NCBI GenBank assembly: GCA_018241265.1
Contig: JAFEEF010000064.1
Coordinates: forward strand, 82,503 to 146,502
Direction of reading: 5' to 3'
Length of the DNA stretch: 64,000 nt
DNA from: Pseudomonadota bacterium
GTDB lineage: Bacteria > Pseudomonadota > Gammaproteobacteria > Burkholderiales > Burkholderiaceae_C
Program-made: the position numbers and the translations under genes
Notes under the pieces: generated by a model
Told to the model about the DNA's origin: nothing
The model's input: the letters and a program-made list of their open reading frames with translations, nothing else
Database searches by the model: none
In this document: piece by piece, positions 9,386 through 17,553 of the stretch
Numbering within the stretch: position 1 is the stretch's first letter
Layout: every line of letters begins with the position of its first letter

Positions 9386-11775
9386 CCGGCGCCGTGGTCG
9401 AGCGCATCGGCCGCTTCGAGCTGCGGCGCGTGCTCGGACAGGGCGCGCAGGCGACGGTCTGGCTGGCGCACGACGCGCGCCTGGACCGCGAGGTCGCGGT
9501 CAAGCTTCTTCCGGCCGACAGTGCCGCCGCGTACGGCACGCTCGAGCACCGGCTCGGCGAGGCACGCAGCGTCAGCCGCCTGCACCATCCGCACATCGTG
9601 CAGGTGTTCGAAGCCGACGTGGACGCCGGCCGGCCCTATCTGGTGTTCGAGTACGTCGCCGGCCCGACGCTGGCCCAATACCTGAAAGGTCGCGGCGCGA
9701 TGCCGCCGCACGAGGCGGTGGCGATGATGCTCGGCGTGCTCGATGCGCTGCACGCCGCGCATGCCGCCGGCGTCGTGCACCGCGACCTCAAGCCGTCGAA
9801 CATCCTCGTCGACGGGAGCGGCCGTGCCCGCGTGATGGACTTCGGCATCGCGGCGCGCGTGCAGGATCCGAACGCGACCCGCGACGTGGTCGGCACGCCC
9901 GGCTACATGTCGCCCGAGGCGGTCGACGGCGCGCCGCCGGCGCCCGCGATGGACATCTATTCGGCCGGCCTCGTGCTGGCCGAGATGCTCGCCGGCGAGC
10001 GGCTGATCGCCGAGCGCGATCCGTACCGGGCGATGGCGCGCGCGGTGCACGAGGACGTCCGCCTGCCCGAGACGCTGTCGTCCGCGGTCGACGACACCTT
10101 GCGTGCGGTGCTGCTGCGCGCGGTGGCGCGCCGGCCGGCCGAGCGCTGGCCGGATGCGCAGGCATTCCGCAACGCGCTGCGCGACTGGCTGGCGCCCGAG
10201 CTGCCGGCTCAGCCGGCGGAGGCGCGCGCCGCCGGTGCCGGCGGCGCGACGCTCGACTTCCTGCTGCGCCGGATGCGCCACAAGAGCGACTTCCCGGCGA
10301 TGTCGGATGCCGTCGCACGCATCCAGCGCGTCACGAGCTCGGAGAACGAGAGTCTCGGGTCGCTCTCCAACGAGATCCTGAAGGACGTCGCGCTCACCAA
10401 CAAGCTGCTGCGCCTCGTCAACACCGCGCACTACTCGAATGCCGGCGGCGGCTCCATCAGCACGGTCTCGCGGGCCGTCGCGCTGATCGGCTTTGCCGGC
10501 ATCCGCAACCTCGCGCTCAGCCTGGTGCTGCTCGAGCACATGCACGACCGCGGGCATGCGAGCCAGCTCAAGGAGGAGTTCCTGCGCGCGCTGATGGCCG
10601 GCACGCTCGCGAGCGAACTCGGCCTGCACTTGCGCGTCGGCGAGGAAGCCTTCATCGGCGCGATGTTCCAGAACCTCGGCCGGCTGCTGGCCGAGTACTA
10701 CTTCCCCGAAGAGGCGCGTCGCGTCCGCGGTCTCGTCACGGCTGCCGGCGGCAGCGGCGAAGCTGCCGCGGCGGTCGGCGTGCTCGGCCTGTCGTACGAG
10801 GAACTCGGTGTCGGCGTCGCGCGCAGCTGGGGCTTGCCCGAAGCGATCCAGCGCTGCATGCGCAAGGCCGAGGCCGATCCGCCGACGCGCCTGGCGGACC
10901 CCGGCGCCGATCAGTTGCGCTGGCTGGCGGCGGCTGCGAATCGAATCACCGAGGCGTTGCTCTGCGCCGAGCCCGAAGCGGCGCGGGCTCGCGTGCAGCA
11001 GATCGCGAAGCAGTTCACGCGGGCGCTCGGCCTGCCGGCCGAACAGATCGAAGCCGCCACCGAGACCGCGCGGCAGCGCCTGGTGCAGCTCGCGCAGGCG
11101 ATGCATCTGGGCGTGCCGCCGGGCGCACCGGCACGGCGTCTGCTGGGCACGGACAACACCGCCGCGGCGACCCGGGCCGCAGTGCCCGACGATTCGCTGA
11201 AGCCGCATGAGCTGCAGGCCACCATCGCCGAGCCGCGCGAGCCGGCGCCGAACGCGCAGCGCGATGCGGCCGAGGTGCTGGCCGCGGGCATCCAGGACAT
11301 CACCAACACGATGGTCGAGAGCTTCAAGCTCAACGAGGTGCTGCGCATGATCCTCGAGACCATGTACCGCGCACTCGGCTTCCGGCGCATCGTGTTCTGC
11401 CTGCGCGATCCGAAGACCGGGACGCTGACCGGCCGCTTCGGCCTGGGCGACGGTGCCGAGCGCGTCGCGGCCTGCTTCAAGGTGCCGTTGAAGGTCGGCG
11501 GCGACCTGTTCGCCGCGGTCTGCATCAAGGGAGCCGACACGCTGATCAGCGACGCCACCGTGCCGAACATCGCCGCGCGCCTGCCGGCCTGGTACCGCGC
11601 CGACGTCAACGCGCCGGCGTTCCTGTTGCTGCCGATGCTGCTGAAGGGCGCGCCGTTCGCGCTGATCTACGCCGACCGCGGCGAGCCCGGCGGGATCGAG
11701 ATCGGCGAGAAGGAACTGAGCCTGGTCCGGACCTTGCGCAACCAGGCGGTGATGGCGTTCAAGCAGGTGGGCTGA
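9382..11775 (+). CDS. Ser/Thr protein kinase with HDOD and GAF domains
   Basis: A 797-residue cytoplasmic signalling protein. The kinase domain (about 5-280) is intact: glycine loop LGQGAQATVWLAHD, lysine in VAVKLLP, HRDLKPSNILVDG, DFGIAAR, and VGTPGYMSPEAV. It is followed by an HDOD domain (about 290-500; LRLVNTAHYSNAGGGSISTV) and a C-terminal GAF-like domain (about 640-797; ALGFRRIVFCLRDPKTG). No transmembrane segment is visible, unlike many bacterial receptor kinases. It is co-transcribed with the upstream pseudokinase-HDOD paralogue through a 4-base overlap, and the two share architecture, so they probably arose by duplication and may work as a pair. Confidence 0.88.
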   Translation: MTGAVVERIGRFELRRVLGQGAQATVWLAHDARLDREVAVKLLPADSAAAYGTLEHRLGEARSVSRLHHPHIVQVFEADVDAGRPYLVFEYVAGPTLAQYLKGRGAMPPHEAVAMMLGVLDALHAAHAAGVVHRDLKPSNILVDGSGRARVMDFGIAARVQDPNATRDVVGTPGYMSPEAVDGAPPAPAMDIYSAGLVLAEMLAGERLIAERDPYRAMARAVHEDVRLPETLSSAVDDTLRAVLLRAVARRPAERWPDAQAFRNALRDWLAPELPAQPAEARAAGAGGATLDFLLRRMRHKSDFPAMSDAVARIQRVTSSENESLGSLSNEILKDVALTNKLLRLVNTAHYSNAGGGSISTVSRAVALIGFAGIRNLALSLVLLEHMHDRGHASQLKEEFLRALMAGTLASELGLHLRVGEEAFIGAMFQNLGRLLAEYYFPEEARRVRGLVTAAGGSGEAAAAVGVLGLSYEELGVGVARSWGLPEAIQRCMRKAEADPPTRLADPGADQLRWLAAAANRITEALLCAEPEAARARVQQIAKQFTRALGLPAEQIEAATETARQRLVQLAQAMHLGVPPGAPARRLLGTDNTAAATRAAVPDDSLKPHELQATIAEPREPAPNAQRDAAEVLAAGIQDITNTMVESFKLNEVLRMILETMYRALGFRRIVFCLRDPKTGTLTGRFGLGDGAERVAACFKVPLKVGGDLFAAVCIKGADTLISDATVPNIAARLPAWYRADVNAPAFLLLPMLLKGAPFALIYADRGEPGGIEIGEKELSLVRTLRNQAVMAFKQVG

Positions 11776-11783
11776 ACGAAGGT

Positions 11784-11877
11784 GACGAGCCTGATCCCGG
11801 CACTGGTTGCAACGGTTAGGGCTGCTTCGTTCCCGACCTGACCCGGTTGGCCGCGCTCCCATGCGGGGAGGCCCGTC
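11784..11877 (-). ncRNA. ffs: Signal recognition particle 4.5S RNA
   Basis: On the minus strand the segment contains the SRP RNA core GGTCAGGTCGGGAACGAAGC followed by AGCCCTAACC, the conserved Ffh-binding loop. The ends pair as GACGGGCCT (5') with AGGCTCGTC (3'), nine base pairs including one G-U, defining a roughly 94-nt molecule. It lies three genes from dnaX, a neighbourhood usual for beta-proteobacteria. The exact ends could be off by one or two bases. Confidence 0.93.
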
Positions 11878-11884
11878 GCGTTCC

Positions 11885-11890
11885 ATTCTA
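11885..11890 (-). promoter_or_regulatory. -10 box of ffs
   Basis: TAGAAT on the minus strand, about seven bases before the inferred 5' end of the 4.5S RNA. The same hexamer precedes dnaX and tRNA-Val in this window. No good -35 hexamer was recognised. Confidence 0.5.
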
Positions 11891-11913
11891 CCGGGCCGCC
11901 GCCGGCCGCTGGC

Positions 11914-13512
11914 TCACAGTTGGCTTTCGGGCACGAACACCGACAGGAACAGCAGCCGCAGCCGCTGCCCCCAGCTGGTGTCGGGATCGGTGTCGAGCTC
12001 CTCGCCGGGGCTGCCATCCGGGTTCATCGCGGTCCAGCGCACGCCCCGGCCGCCGGGCCTGAGCTCCACGCGGTAGACGCCGAGCAGGGTACCGATACGG
12101 AAGCCGCTCGTCACCATCTGCACGAGCGTCGGGCTCTGCACGATGATGCCGATCTCGGTGTTGATCGTCGCCGAGCGCGGATCGAGGTTCATCGATCCGA
12201 CCAGCAGCGACTTGTGGTCGATGAAGCCGAGCTTGGCGTGCAGCCGGCCGATCGAATCGCCGAGCAGGTTGCGCAGCGTGCTGTCGAGCTTCAGGCGCGT
12301 CGAGCTCAACTCGTACAGCTCGACGCCCATCTTCAGCAGCTCGATCTGGTAGCGCTCGGTGCCGACGCTGACGAGCGGTTCGTCGCTGACCGCGAGCGAG
12401 TTCGTCAGCACGGCGACGTGCACGTCCTGGCGGCGCAGCTCGCCGATGCGCTTGATGGCTTCCGTGCCCGGGATGAAGTAGGGCGAGATCAACAGCACGT
12501 CCTCGTGCGCCTCGTCGAGCCGCTGGTAGAAGCGGTGCGTCAGCGTGTCGGCGATCGCGATGCTGTGGTTCGCGGGATCGATCTTGTCGGGCGAGTCGGC
12601 ATAGCTCAGCGCGTCGTCGGCCACGACCAGGCGATAGCGCCGCTCGGCGACCTGCTGCCGCAGCGGCGGCGCCCCGAACGAATCGAGCGCCGGCGTCGGC
12701 GGCTCGACCCGCTTCGGCAGGGTCGCGCGCTCGAACGCCTCGCGCCAGCCCTCGACGTCGTCCACGTCCATGCCCGACGCGCGCTCGACCGGCAACGCCG
12801 GATAGACCTGCTCGCTGTTCCAGTAGAGGTCGAACCAGTGGTTGAGCTGCGGCACGATCGCGCCGGCGAGGAACAGGTCGAAGTCGATGAAGTTGCTCTG
12901 CCTGCCGCGCAGGAAGTATTCGTCGGCGAGGTTCCGCCCGCCCGCCACCGCGACACGGCCGTCGGCGATGAAGAGCTTGTTGTGCATGCGGTGGTCGAGC
13001 CGCTTGAAGTCCAGTCCCATCGCGATCAGCCGGCGCAGCGACGAGTCGCGTGCGGTGATGATCGGGTTGAAGATGCGCACCTCGGCGTTCGGGGTCTGCG
13101 CCAGCGCGATCAGCAGCCGGTCGAGGCCGGCGGTGTAGAGGTCGTCGACCAGCAGCCGCACGCGCACGCCGCGGTTGGCCGCATCGCGCAGCGCACGCAG
13201 GATCTGATGGCCGGTCTCGTCGTCGCCCACCAGGTAGTACTGCAGGTCGAGCGAGGTCGTGGCCTGCTCGATCAGCGCGAGGCGCGCATCGATCGCGATC
13301 GCGCCTTGCACCATCGGCCAGGCGCCGGTCTGTCCGGGCCGGAGCCCGGCATCGGCGGCGATCGAGCCGAGCGTCGTATCGGCCGGCGCCACGAGCGTCT
13401 GCGACGGCGTGCGCGCCACCCGCGGCAGCACGCCGGCACAGCCGGCGAGCAGCGCGATCAGGCAGAGCGCCGCAAGGCGAGCGGCGCGGCCAGCCATGCG
13501 CGTCGCGTGCAT
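11914..13512 (-). CDS. Phospholipase D family lipoprotein (cardiolipin synthase-like)
   Basis: Two HKD motifs define the phospholipase D superfamily: HNKLFIADGRVAVAGGRN in the first half and HAKLGFIDHKSLLVGSMN in the second. The N-terminus has a signal peptide ending in a lipobox (LIALLAGC), so it is probably a lipid-anchored envelope protein. Length is 532 residues. Substrates in the family include phosphatidylglycerol and cardiolipin; which applies here is unknown. The ATG at 13512 lies five bases after the stop of the PurM-like gene, so the two may be co-transcribed. It is followed immediately by ffs on the same strand. Confidence 0.87.
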   Translation of the reverse strand: MHATRMAGRAARLAALCLIALLAGCAGVLPRVARTPSQTLVAPADTTLGSIAADAGLRPGQTGAWPMVQGAIAIDARLALIEQATTSLDLQYYLVGDDETGHQILRALRDAANRGVRVRLLVDDLYTAGLDRLLIALAQTPNAEVRIFNPIITARDSSLRRLIAMGLDFKRLDHRMHNKLFIADGRVAVAGGRNLADEYFLRGRQSNFIDFDLFLAGAIVPQLNHWFDLYWNSEQVYPALPVERASGMDVDDVEGWREAFERATLPKRVEPPTPALDSFGAPPLRQQVAERRYRLVVADDALSYADSPDKIDPANHSIAIADTLTHRFYQRLDEAHEDVLLISPYFIPGTEAIKRIGELRRQDVHVAVLTNSLAVSDEPLVSVGTERYQIELLKMGVELYELSSTRLKLDSTLRNLLGDSIGRLHAKLGFIDHKSLLVGSMNLDPRSATINTEIGIIVQSPTLVQMVTSGFRIGTLLGVYRVELRPGGRGVRWTAMNPDGSPGEELDTDPDTSWGQRLRLLFLSVFVPESQL

Positions 13513-13517
13513 CGTCT

Positions 13518-14636
13518 TCAGCGCAGTTGCAGGTCGTCGGCGCCGTAGCGGATGCCGAGCGGCTCGATCAGGAGCTGCTTCTCGCCGGCTTCGACGCGGC
13601 CGGCATGCCAGGCGGCGATGCCTTGCGCCCGCGCCACCTCGACGGTGCGCTCCGCGTCGCCTTCCGCGACGAACAGCGCGAAGCCGGCGCCCATGTTGAA
13701 GGTGCTGTAGGCCTCGCGATCGTCCTGACGCGCCTGCTGCCGGATGTAGCGCAGCACCGGCGGTACGTCGGGCACGGCATGGATGCGGTAGGTCAGCGCG
13801 CGCGCATGGCGCAGGAGCTTGCGCCAGCCGTGGCCGGTGATGTTGGCGCTGTAGTGCGGCACGATGCCGGCGCGGTACAGCGCCTCGGTGACCGGCGAAT
13901 ACAGCGTGGTCGGCGCGAGCAGCGCCTCGCCGTACGACAGCCCCGGCGCGATCGGCGTCAGGTAGCCCTGCGGCAGCCGCTCGACCAGCTTGCGCGCCAG
14001 GCTGAGGCCGTTGGCATGGATGCCGCTCGATGCCAGCAGCACGATCGCATCGCCCGGGCCGAGGGCGTCGCCGACCGACAGCCGTTCCCGCGGGTTGACG
14101 ATGCCGGTGCAGGCTGCGGCCAGGTCGATGCGGCCGCCTTCGACGATGCCGGCGAGCGCCGGCGTCTCGCCGCCGCCCCAGGCCACGCCGCAGGCATCGC
14201 AGGCGCGTTTCCAGCCGTCGACCAGCGCCGCGGCGCGCGCCGCGTCGCCGAACCATTCCGAGCCGCCTGCGGCCCAGTAGGCCTGCACGACGAGGGGCGT
14301 CGCGCCGACCGTGATCAGGTCGTTGATCGCCATCGCGATCGTGTCCTGCGCGATGCCGTCGTACCAGCTTCGGCCGGTGAGCTCGTGCATCGCATCGGCG
14401 ACGAGCGCCTTCGAGCCCAGGCATTCGACGATGCTCGCGAGGTAGAACGGCCCGACGTCGACGACGTAGGCCGACTCGCCCCGCGATGCCGCGACTTCCG
14501 CGCAGCCGTGCGTGGCCAGGTGGCCCGCGGTCGACGCGGCGGCGCGCTGCGCGGCGATCTTCAGCGGGTCGATCTGGTCGTAGTTCACGCCGGCCTGGTC
14601 GTAGCTCAGGGTGGCGCTGGCGGGATTCGATTTCAT
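13518..14636 (-). CDS. Divergent PurM-like (AIR synthase-related) protein
   Basis: The 372-residue protein has the PurM/AIR synthase fold: LSYDQAGVNYDQIDPLK, INDLITVGATPL, GGETPALAGI, LLASSGIHANGLSLARK, LAPTTLYSPVTEAL and AYSTFNMGAGFALF. However the PurM nucleotide-binding GTDGVGTK segment is replaced by VGPFYLASIVECLGSK. That suggests a paralogue (often annotated AIR synthase-related protein) rather than the purine enzyme itself; a true purM should then lie elsewhere. It is divergent from dnaX. I would not assign the symbol purM without checking the rest of the genome. Confidence 0.72.
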   Translation of the reverse strand: MKSNPASATLSYDQAGVNYDQIDPLKIAAQRAAASTAGHLATHGCAEVAASRGESAYVVDVGPFYLASIVECLGSKALVADAMHELTGRSWYDGIAQDTIAMAINDLITVGATPLVVQAYWAAGGSEWFGDAARAAALVDGWKRACDACGVAWGGGETPALAGIVEGGRIDLAAACTGIVNPRERLSVGDALGPGDAIVLLASSGIHANGLSLARKLVERLPQGYLTPIAPGLSYGEALLAPTTLYSPVTEALYRAGIVPHYSANITGHGWRKLLRHARALTYRIHAVPDVPPVLRYIRQQARQDDREAYSTFNMGAGFALFVAEGDAERTVEVARAQGIAAWHAGRVEAGEKQLLIEPLGIRYGADDLQLR

Positions 14637-14727
14637 CGGGCGAGGCAGGCTGCGGGCCTTCGGAGGGCGGCCGATTATCGGCCACGCGCGTGCCGTCCGC
14701 GCTGCCGGAAGGCCCGACCGCGCGCCC

Positions 14728-14733
14728 TAGAAT
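14728..14733 (+). promoter_or_regulatory. -10 box immediately upstream of dnaX
   Basis: TAGAAT ends six bases before the dnaX ATG at 14740, so transcription from it would begin at or just before the start codon. No Shine-Dalgarno sequence is present. This suggests a leaderless or very short-leader mRNA. The hexamer matches those before ffs and tRNA-Val; no clear -35 was found. Confidence 0.45.
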
Positions 14734-14739
14734 GCCCTC

Positions 14740-16548
14740 ATGTCGTATGTCGTCCTCGCCCGCAAGTACCGGCCGCCGAATTTCGAGGCGCTGGTCGGGC
14801 AGGAGCACGTCGTGCAGGCGCTGGCCAACGCGCTGACGAACCAGCGGCTGCACCATGCCTACCTCTTCACCGGCACGCGCGGCGTCGGCAAGACGACGAT
14901 CTCGCGCATCCTCGCCAAGTCGCTGAACTGCACCGGCCCGGACGGGCAGGGCGGCATCACCGCGCATCCGTGCGGCGTCTGCGAGGCCTGCCGCGAGATC
15001 GATGCCGGACGCTATGTCGACTACGTCGAGCTCGACGCGGCCTCGAACCGCGGCGTCGAGGAAATCTCGCAGCTGCTCGAGCAGGCCGTCTACAAGCCGG
15101 TGCTCGGGCGCTTCAAGGTCTACATGATCGACGAAGTGCACATGCTCTCGAACACCGCGTTCAACGCGATGCTGAAGACGCTGGAGGAGCCGCCCGAGTA
15201 CCTGAAGTTCGTGCTCGCGACGACCGATCCGCAGAAGGTGCCGCCGACCGTGCTGTCGCGCTGCCTGCAGTTCAACCTGCGGCCGATGGCGCCGCAGACC
15301 GTGCAGCAGCATCTCGCGGCGGTGCTCGCCGGCGAAGGCATCGAATCCGAGCCCGGTGCGTTGCGCCTGCTGGCGCGCGCGGCGCGCGGCTCGATGCGCG
15401 ACGCGCTGTCGCTGACCGACCAGGCGATCGCATTCGGCGCCGGCCGCATCGAGGAAGCGCCGGTGCGGCAGATGCTCGGCGCGGTCGATCGCAGCCATGC
15501 GCTGCGGCTCGTCGAGGCGCTCGCCGCCGGCGATGGCGCGGCGATGGTCGCTGCCGTCGATGGCCTGCGCGGCCTCGGCCTGTCGGCTGCCGGCACGCTC
15601 GACGAGATGGCGCTGCTGCTGCAGCAGATCGCGCTGCAGCAGGCGGTGCCCGATGCGGTCGATGCGGACATGGGAGACGCCGCGGCGGTCGCCGACCTGG
15701 CATCGCGCCTCGCGGCCGACGAGGCGCAGCTGCTCTACAGCATGGTGCTGCACGGGCGTGCCGAGCTGGCGCTCGCGCCCGACGAATACAGCGGCCTGGT
15801 GATGGTGCTGCTGCGCTGGCTGGCGTTCCGGCCGGGGTCGGGGGCCGCGACGTCGGCGGCACCCGCTGCGCCGGCGCGTCCGGCCGCACCTGCACCGGTG
15901 CCTCGTCCGGTCGATGCCTCCGCACGTCCGGTCACCGCGGTGGCGGCCAGTGCCGCCACCGTTGCGCGCACGAGCCGGCTCGTCGCGCGCAGCCCCGAGC
16001 CGCCGCCTTGGGTGGACGCACCGCCAGACGACGTCGAGCCTGTGGACCGCGCGATCGCGCCGGCGCCCGCCACCGAGATCAACGAGCCGGTGCGCCGTCC
16101 CGAGCCGGTCCGTAGCGCCGTGGCCGACACTGCGCCGTTCGTGCCCGGTGCCCATGGCGATCGCTGGGCCGCCACGGTCCGGCAACTGGTCGAAGCCGGC
16201 AGCATCGCCGCGCTGGCGCGCGAGTTGGCGATGCAGGCCGAGTGCGTGGCGATCGAGGAGGCTGCCGATCCGGTGCGCTGGGAGTTGCGCGTCGAGCGCG
16301 AGCTGTTGCGCGCACCCGCCCACTGCGACAAGCTCCAGGCCGCGCTCGTGCAGGCGTTGCAGCGGCCCGTTCGGCTCGTCGTCGAGGCCGGCCCGGTGAG
16401 CGACACGCCGGCCCGGCGCGAGGCGATCGAGCGCGCGCGCCGCCAGGCCGAAGCCGAAGCGGCGATCGAGAGCGATCCGCTGGTGCGCGCGCTGCTGTCG
16501 CAGTACGAAGGCGCGCGCATCGTGCCGGGCTCCGTGAAGCCCCACTGA
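14740..16548 (+). CDS. dnaX: DNA polymerase III subunit tau/gamma
   Basis: Clamp-loader ATPase of the replicative polymerase. It has [14 protein letters not shown] at the start, Walker [13 protein letters not shown], the zinc-binding cysteines (C68-type CTGPDG and CGVCEAC), [20 protein letters not shown] for Walker B, and the SRC sensor region [13 protein letters not shown]. After residue 360 a Pro/Ala-rich linker leads to a C-terminal domain that would bind the polymerase. At 602 residues it is somewhat shorter than E. coli tau. No A-rich slippery site for gamma production is evident. It heads the dnaX-ybaB-recR group. Confidence 0.96.
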   Translation: MSYVVLARKYRPPNFEALVGQEHVVQALANALTNQRLHHAYLFTGTRGVGKTTISRILAKSLNCTGPDGQGGITAHPCGVCEACREIDAGRYVDYVELDAASNRGVEEISQLLEQAVYKPVLGRFKVYMIDEVHMLSNTAFNAMLKTLEEPPEYLKFVLATTDPQKVPPTVLSRCLQFNLRPMAPQTVQQHLAAVLAGEGIESEPGALRLLARAARGSMRDALSLTDQAIAFGAGRIEEAPVRQMLGAVDRSHALRLVEALAAGDGAAMVAAVDGLRGLGLSAAGTLDEMALLLQQIALQQAVPDAVDADMGDAAAVADLASRLAADEAQLLYSMVLHGRAELALAPDEYSGLVMVLLRWLAFRPGSGAATSAAPAAPARPAAPAPVPRPVDASARPVTAVAASAATVARTSRLVARSPEPPPWVDAPPDDVEPVDRAIAPAPATEINEPVRRPEPVRSAVADTAPFVPGAHGDRWAATVRQLVEAGSIAALARELAMQAECVAIEEAADPVRWELRVERELLRAPAHCDKLQAALVQALQRPVRLVVEAGPVSDTPARREAIERARRQAEAEAAIESDPLVRALLSQYEGARIVPGSVKPH

Positions 16549-16574
16549 ATCCGTTTCCGCAAGGAGTTCGAATC

Positions 16575-16901
16575 ATGATGAAAAACCAGCTCGCCGGCCT
16601 GATGAAGCAGGCGCAGGCCATGCAGGACAACCTGAAGCGCGCGCAGGACGAGCTCGCGACGATCGAGGTCGAAGGCCAGTCGGGCGCCGGCCTCGTGAAG
16701 GTCACGATGACCTGCAAGCACGACGTCAAGCGCGTCGCGATCGACCCGAGCCTGCTCGCGGACGACAAGGACATGCTCGAGGATCTCGTCGCCGCCGCCT
16801 TCAACGACGGCGTGCGCCGCGCCGAAGAGGTGACGCAGGAGAAGATGGGCAAGCTCACCGCCGGCATGCCGATGCCGCCCGGCATGAAGTTCCCGTTCTG
16901 A
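16575..16901 (+). CDS. ybaB: YbaB/EbfC family nucleoid-associated protein
   Basis: Small DNA-binding protein of 108 residues with the family pattern: N-terminal [19 protein letters not shown] helix, [20 protein letters not shown], and [14 protein letters not shown], ending in a GMPMPPG tail. A perfect AAGGAG ribosome site (16561-16566) supports the ATG at 16575; a second ATG follows directly. It lies between dnaX and recR, its usual place. The stop codon sits inside a 13-bp tandem duplication (16888-16900 and 16901-16913). Confidence 0.94.
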   Translation: MMKNQLAGLMKQAQAMQDNLKRAQDELATIEVEGQSGAGLVKVTMTCKHDVKRVAIDPSLLADDKDMLEDLVAAAFNDGVRRAEEVTQEKMGKLTAGMPMPPGMKFPF

Positions 16902-16917
16902 GTTCCCGTTCTGATCG

Positions 16918-17553
16918 GTGACGAAGCCTGCGCCTGCAACCGACCGTGCCGCGGCGCCGCTGCGCGATGACGGCGGCGCGGTCGATGCGCTGATCGACGC
17001 GCTGCGGCGCTTGCCCGGCGTCGGCCAGAAGTCGGCCCAACGCATGGCCTTTCACCTGTTGCAGCACGATCGCGGCGGCGCCGAGCAGCTGGCCCTGGCG
17101 TTGCACCAGGCGAACCTGCGGGTGCGCCATTGCGAGCGTTGCCATACCTTCACCGAAGCGCCGCTGTGCGCGATCTGCAGCGACGCGACACGCGACGCCA
17201 AGCTCTTGTGCGTCGTCGAGACGCCGGCCGACCAGGCCGCGCTGGAGCGCACCGGCAGCTACCGCGGCTGCTACTTCGTGCTGCAGGGGCGGCTCAGCCC
17301 GCTCGACGGCATCGGCACGCGGGACATCGGCGCCGCCGAGCTGCTCGCGCGGGCGACCGACGGCACGACCGAGGAAGTCATCATCGCCACGAGCTTCACG
17401 GCCGAGGGCGAAGCGACCGCGCACGTGCTCGGCGAGGCACTGAGGGCGCGCGGCCTGCGCGCCACCCGCATCGCACGCGGCGTGCCGATCGGCAGCGAAC
17501 TCGAGTACGTCGACCTCGGCACGATCGCTCACGCGCTGAGCGATCGGCGCTGA
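16918..17553 (+). CDS. recR: Recombination mediator protein RecR
   Basis: Works with RecF/RecO to load RecA at gapped DNA. The 211-residue sequence has the helix-hairpin-helix region [20 protein letters not shown], a four-cysteine zinc finger ([16 protein letters not shown]) and the Toprim domain ([20 protein letters not shown], then [20 protein letters not shown]). The start is a GTG at 16918, 16 bases after the ybaB stop; the first 20 residues are a non-conserved extension. It converges with mltD with no gap between the stop codons. Confidence 0.95.
   Translation: MTKPAPATDRAAAPLRDDGGAVDALIDALRRLPGVGQKSAQRMAFHLLQHDRGGAEQLALALHQANLRVRHCERCHTFTEAPLCAICSDATRDAKLLCVVETPADQAALERTGSYRGCYFVLQGRLSPLDGIGTRDIGAAELLARATDGTTEEVIIATSFTAEGEATAHVLGEALRARGLRATRIARGVPIGSELEYVDLGTIAHALSDRR

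Noticed and set aside
11914-16545. A 1543-codon minus-strand frame across dnaX and the PurM-like gene
   Set aside because: Only the part from 13512 down is a gene (phospholipase D lipoprotein, with signal peptide at its start); the rest is antisense to dnaX or out of frame with the PurM-like gene.
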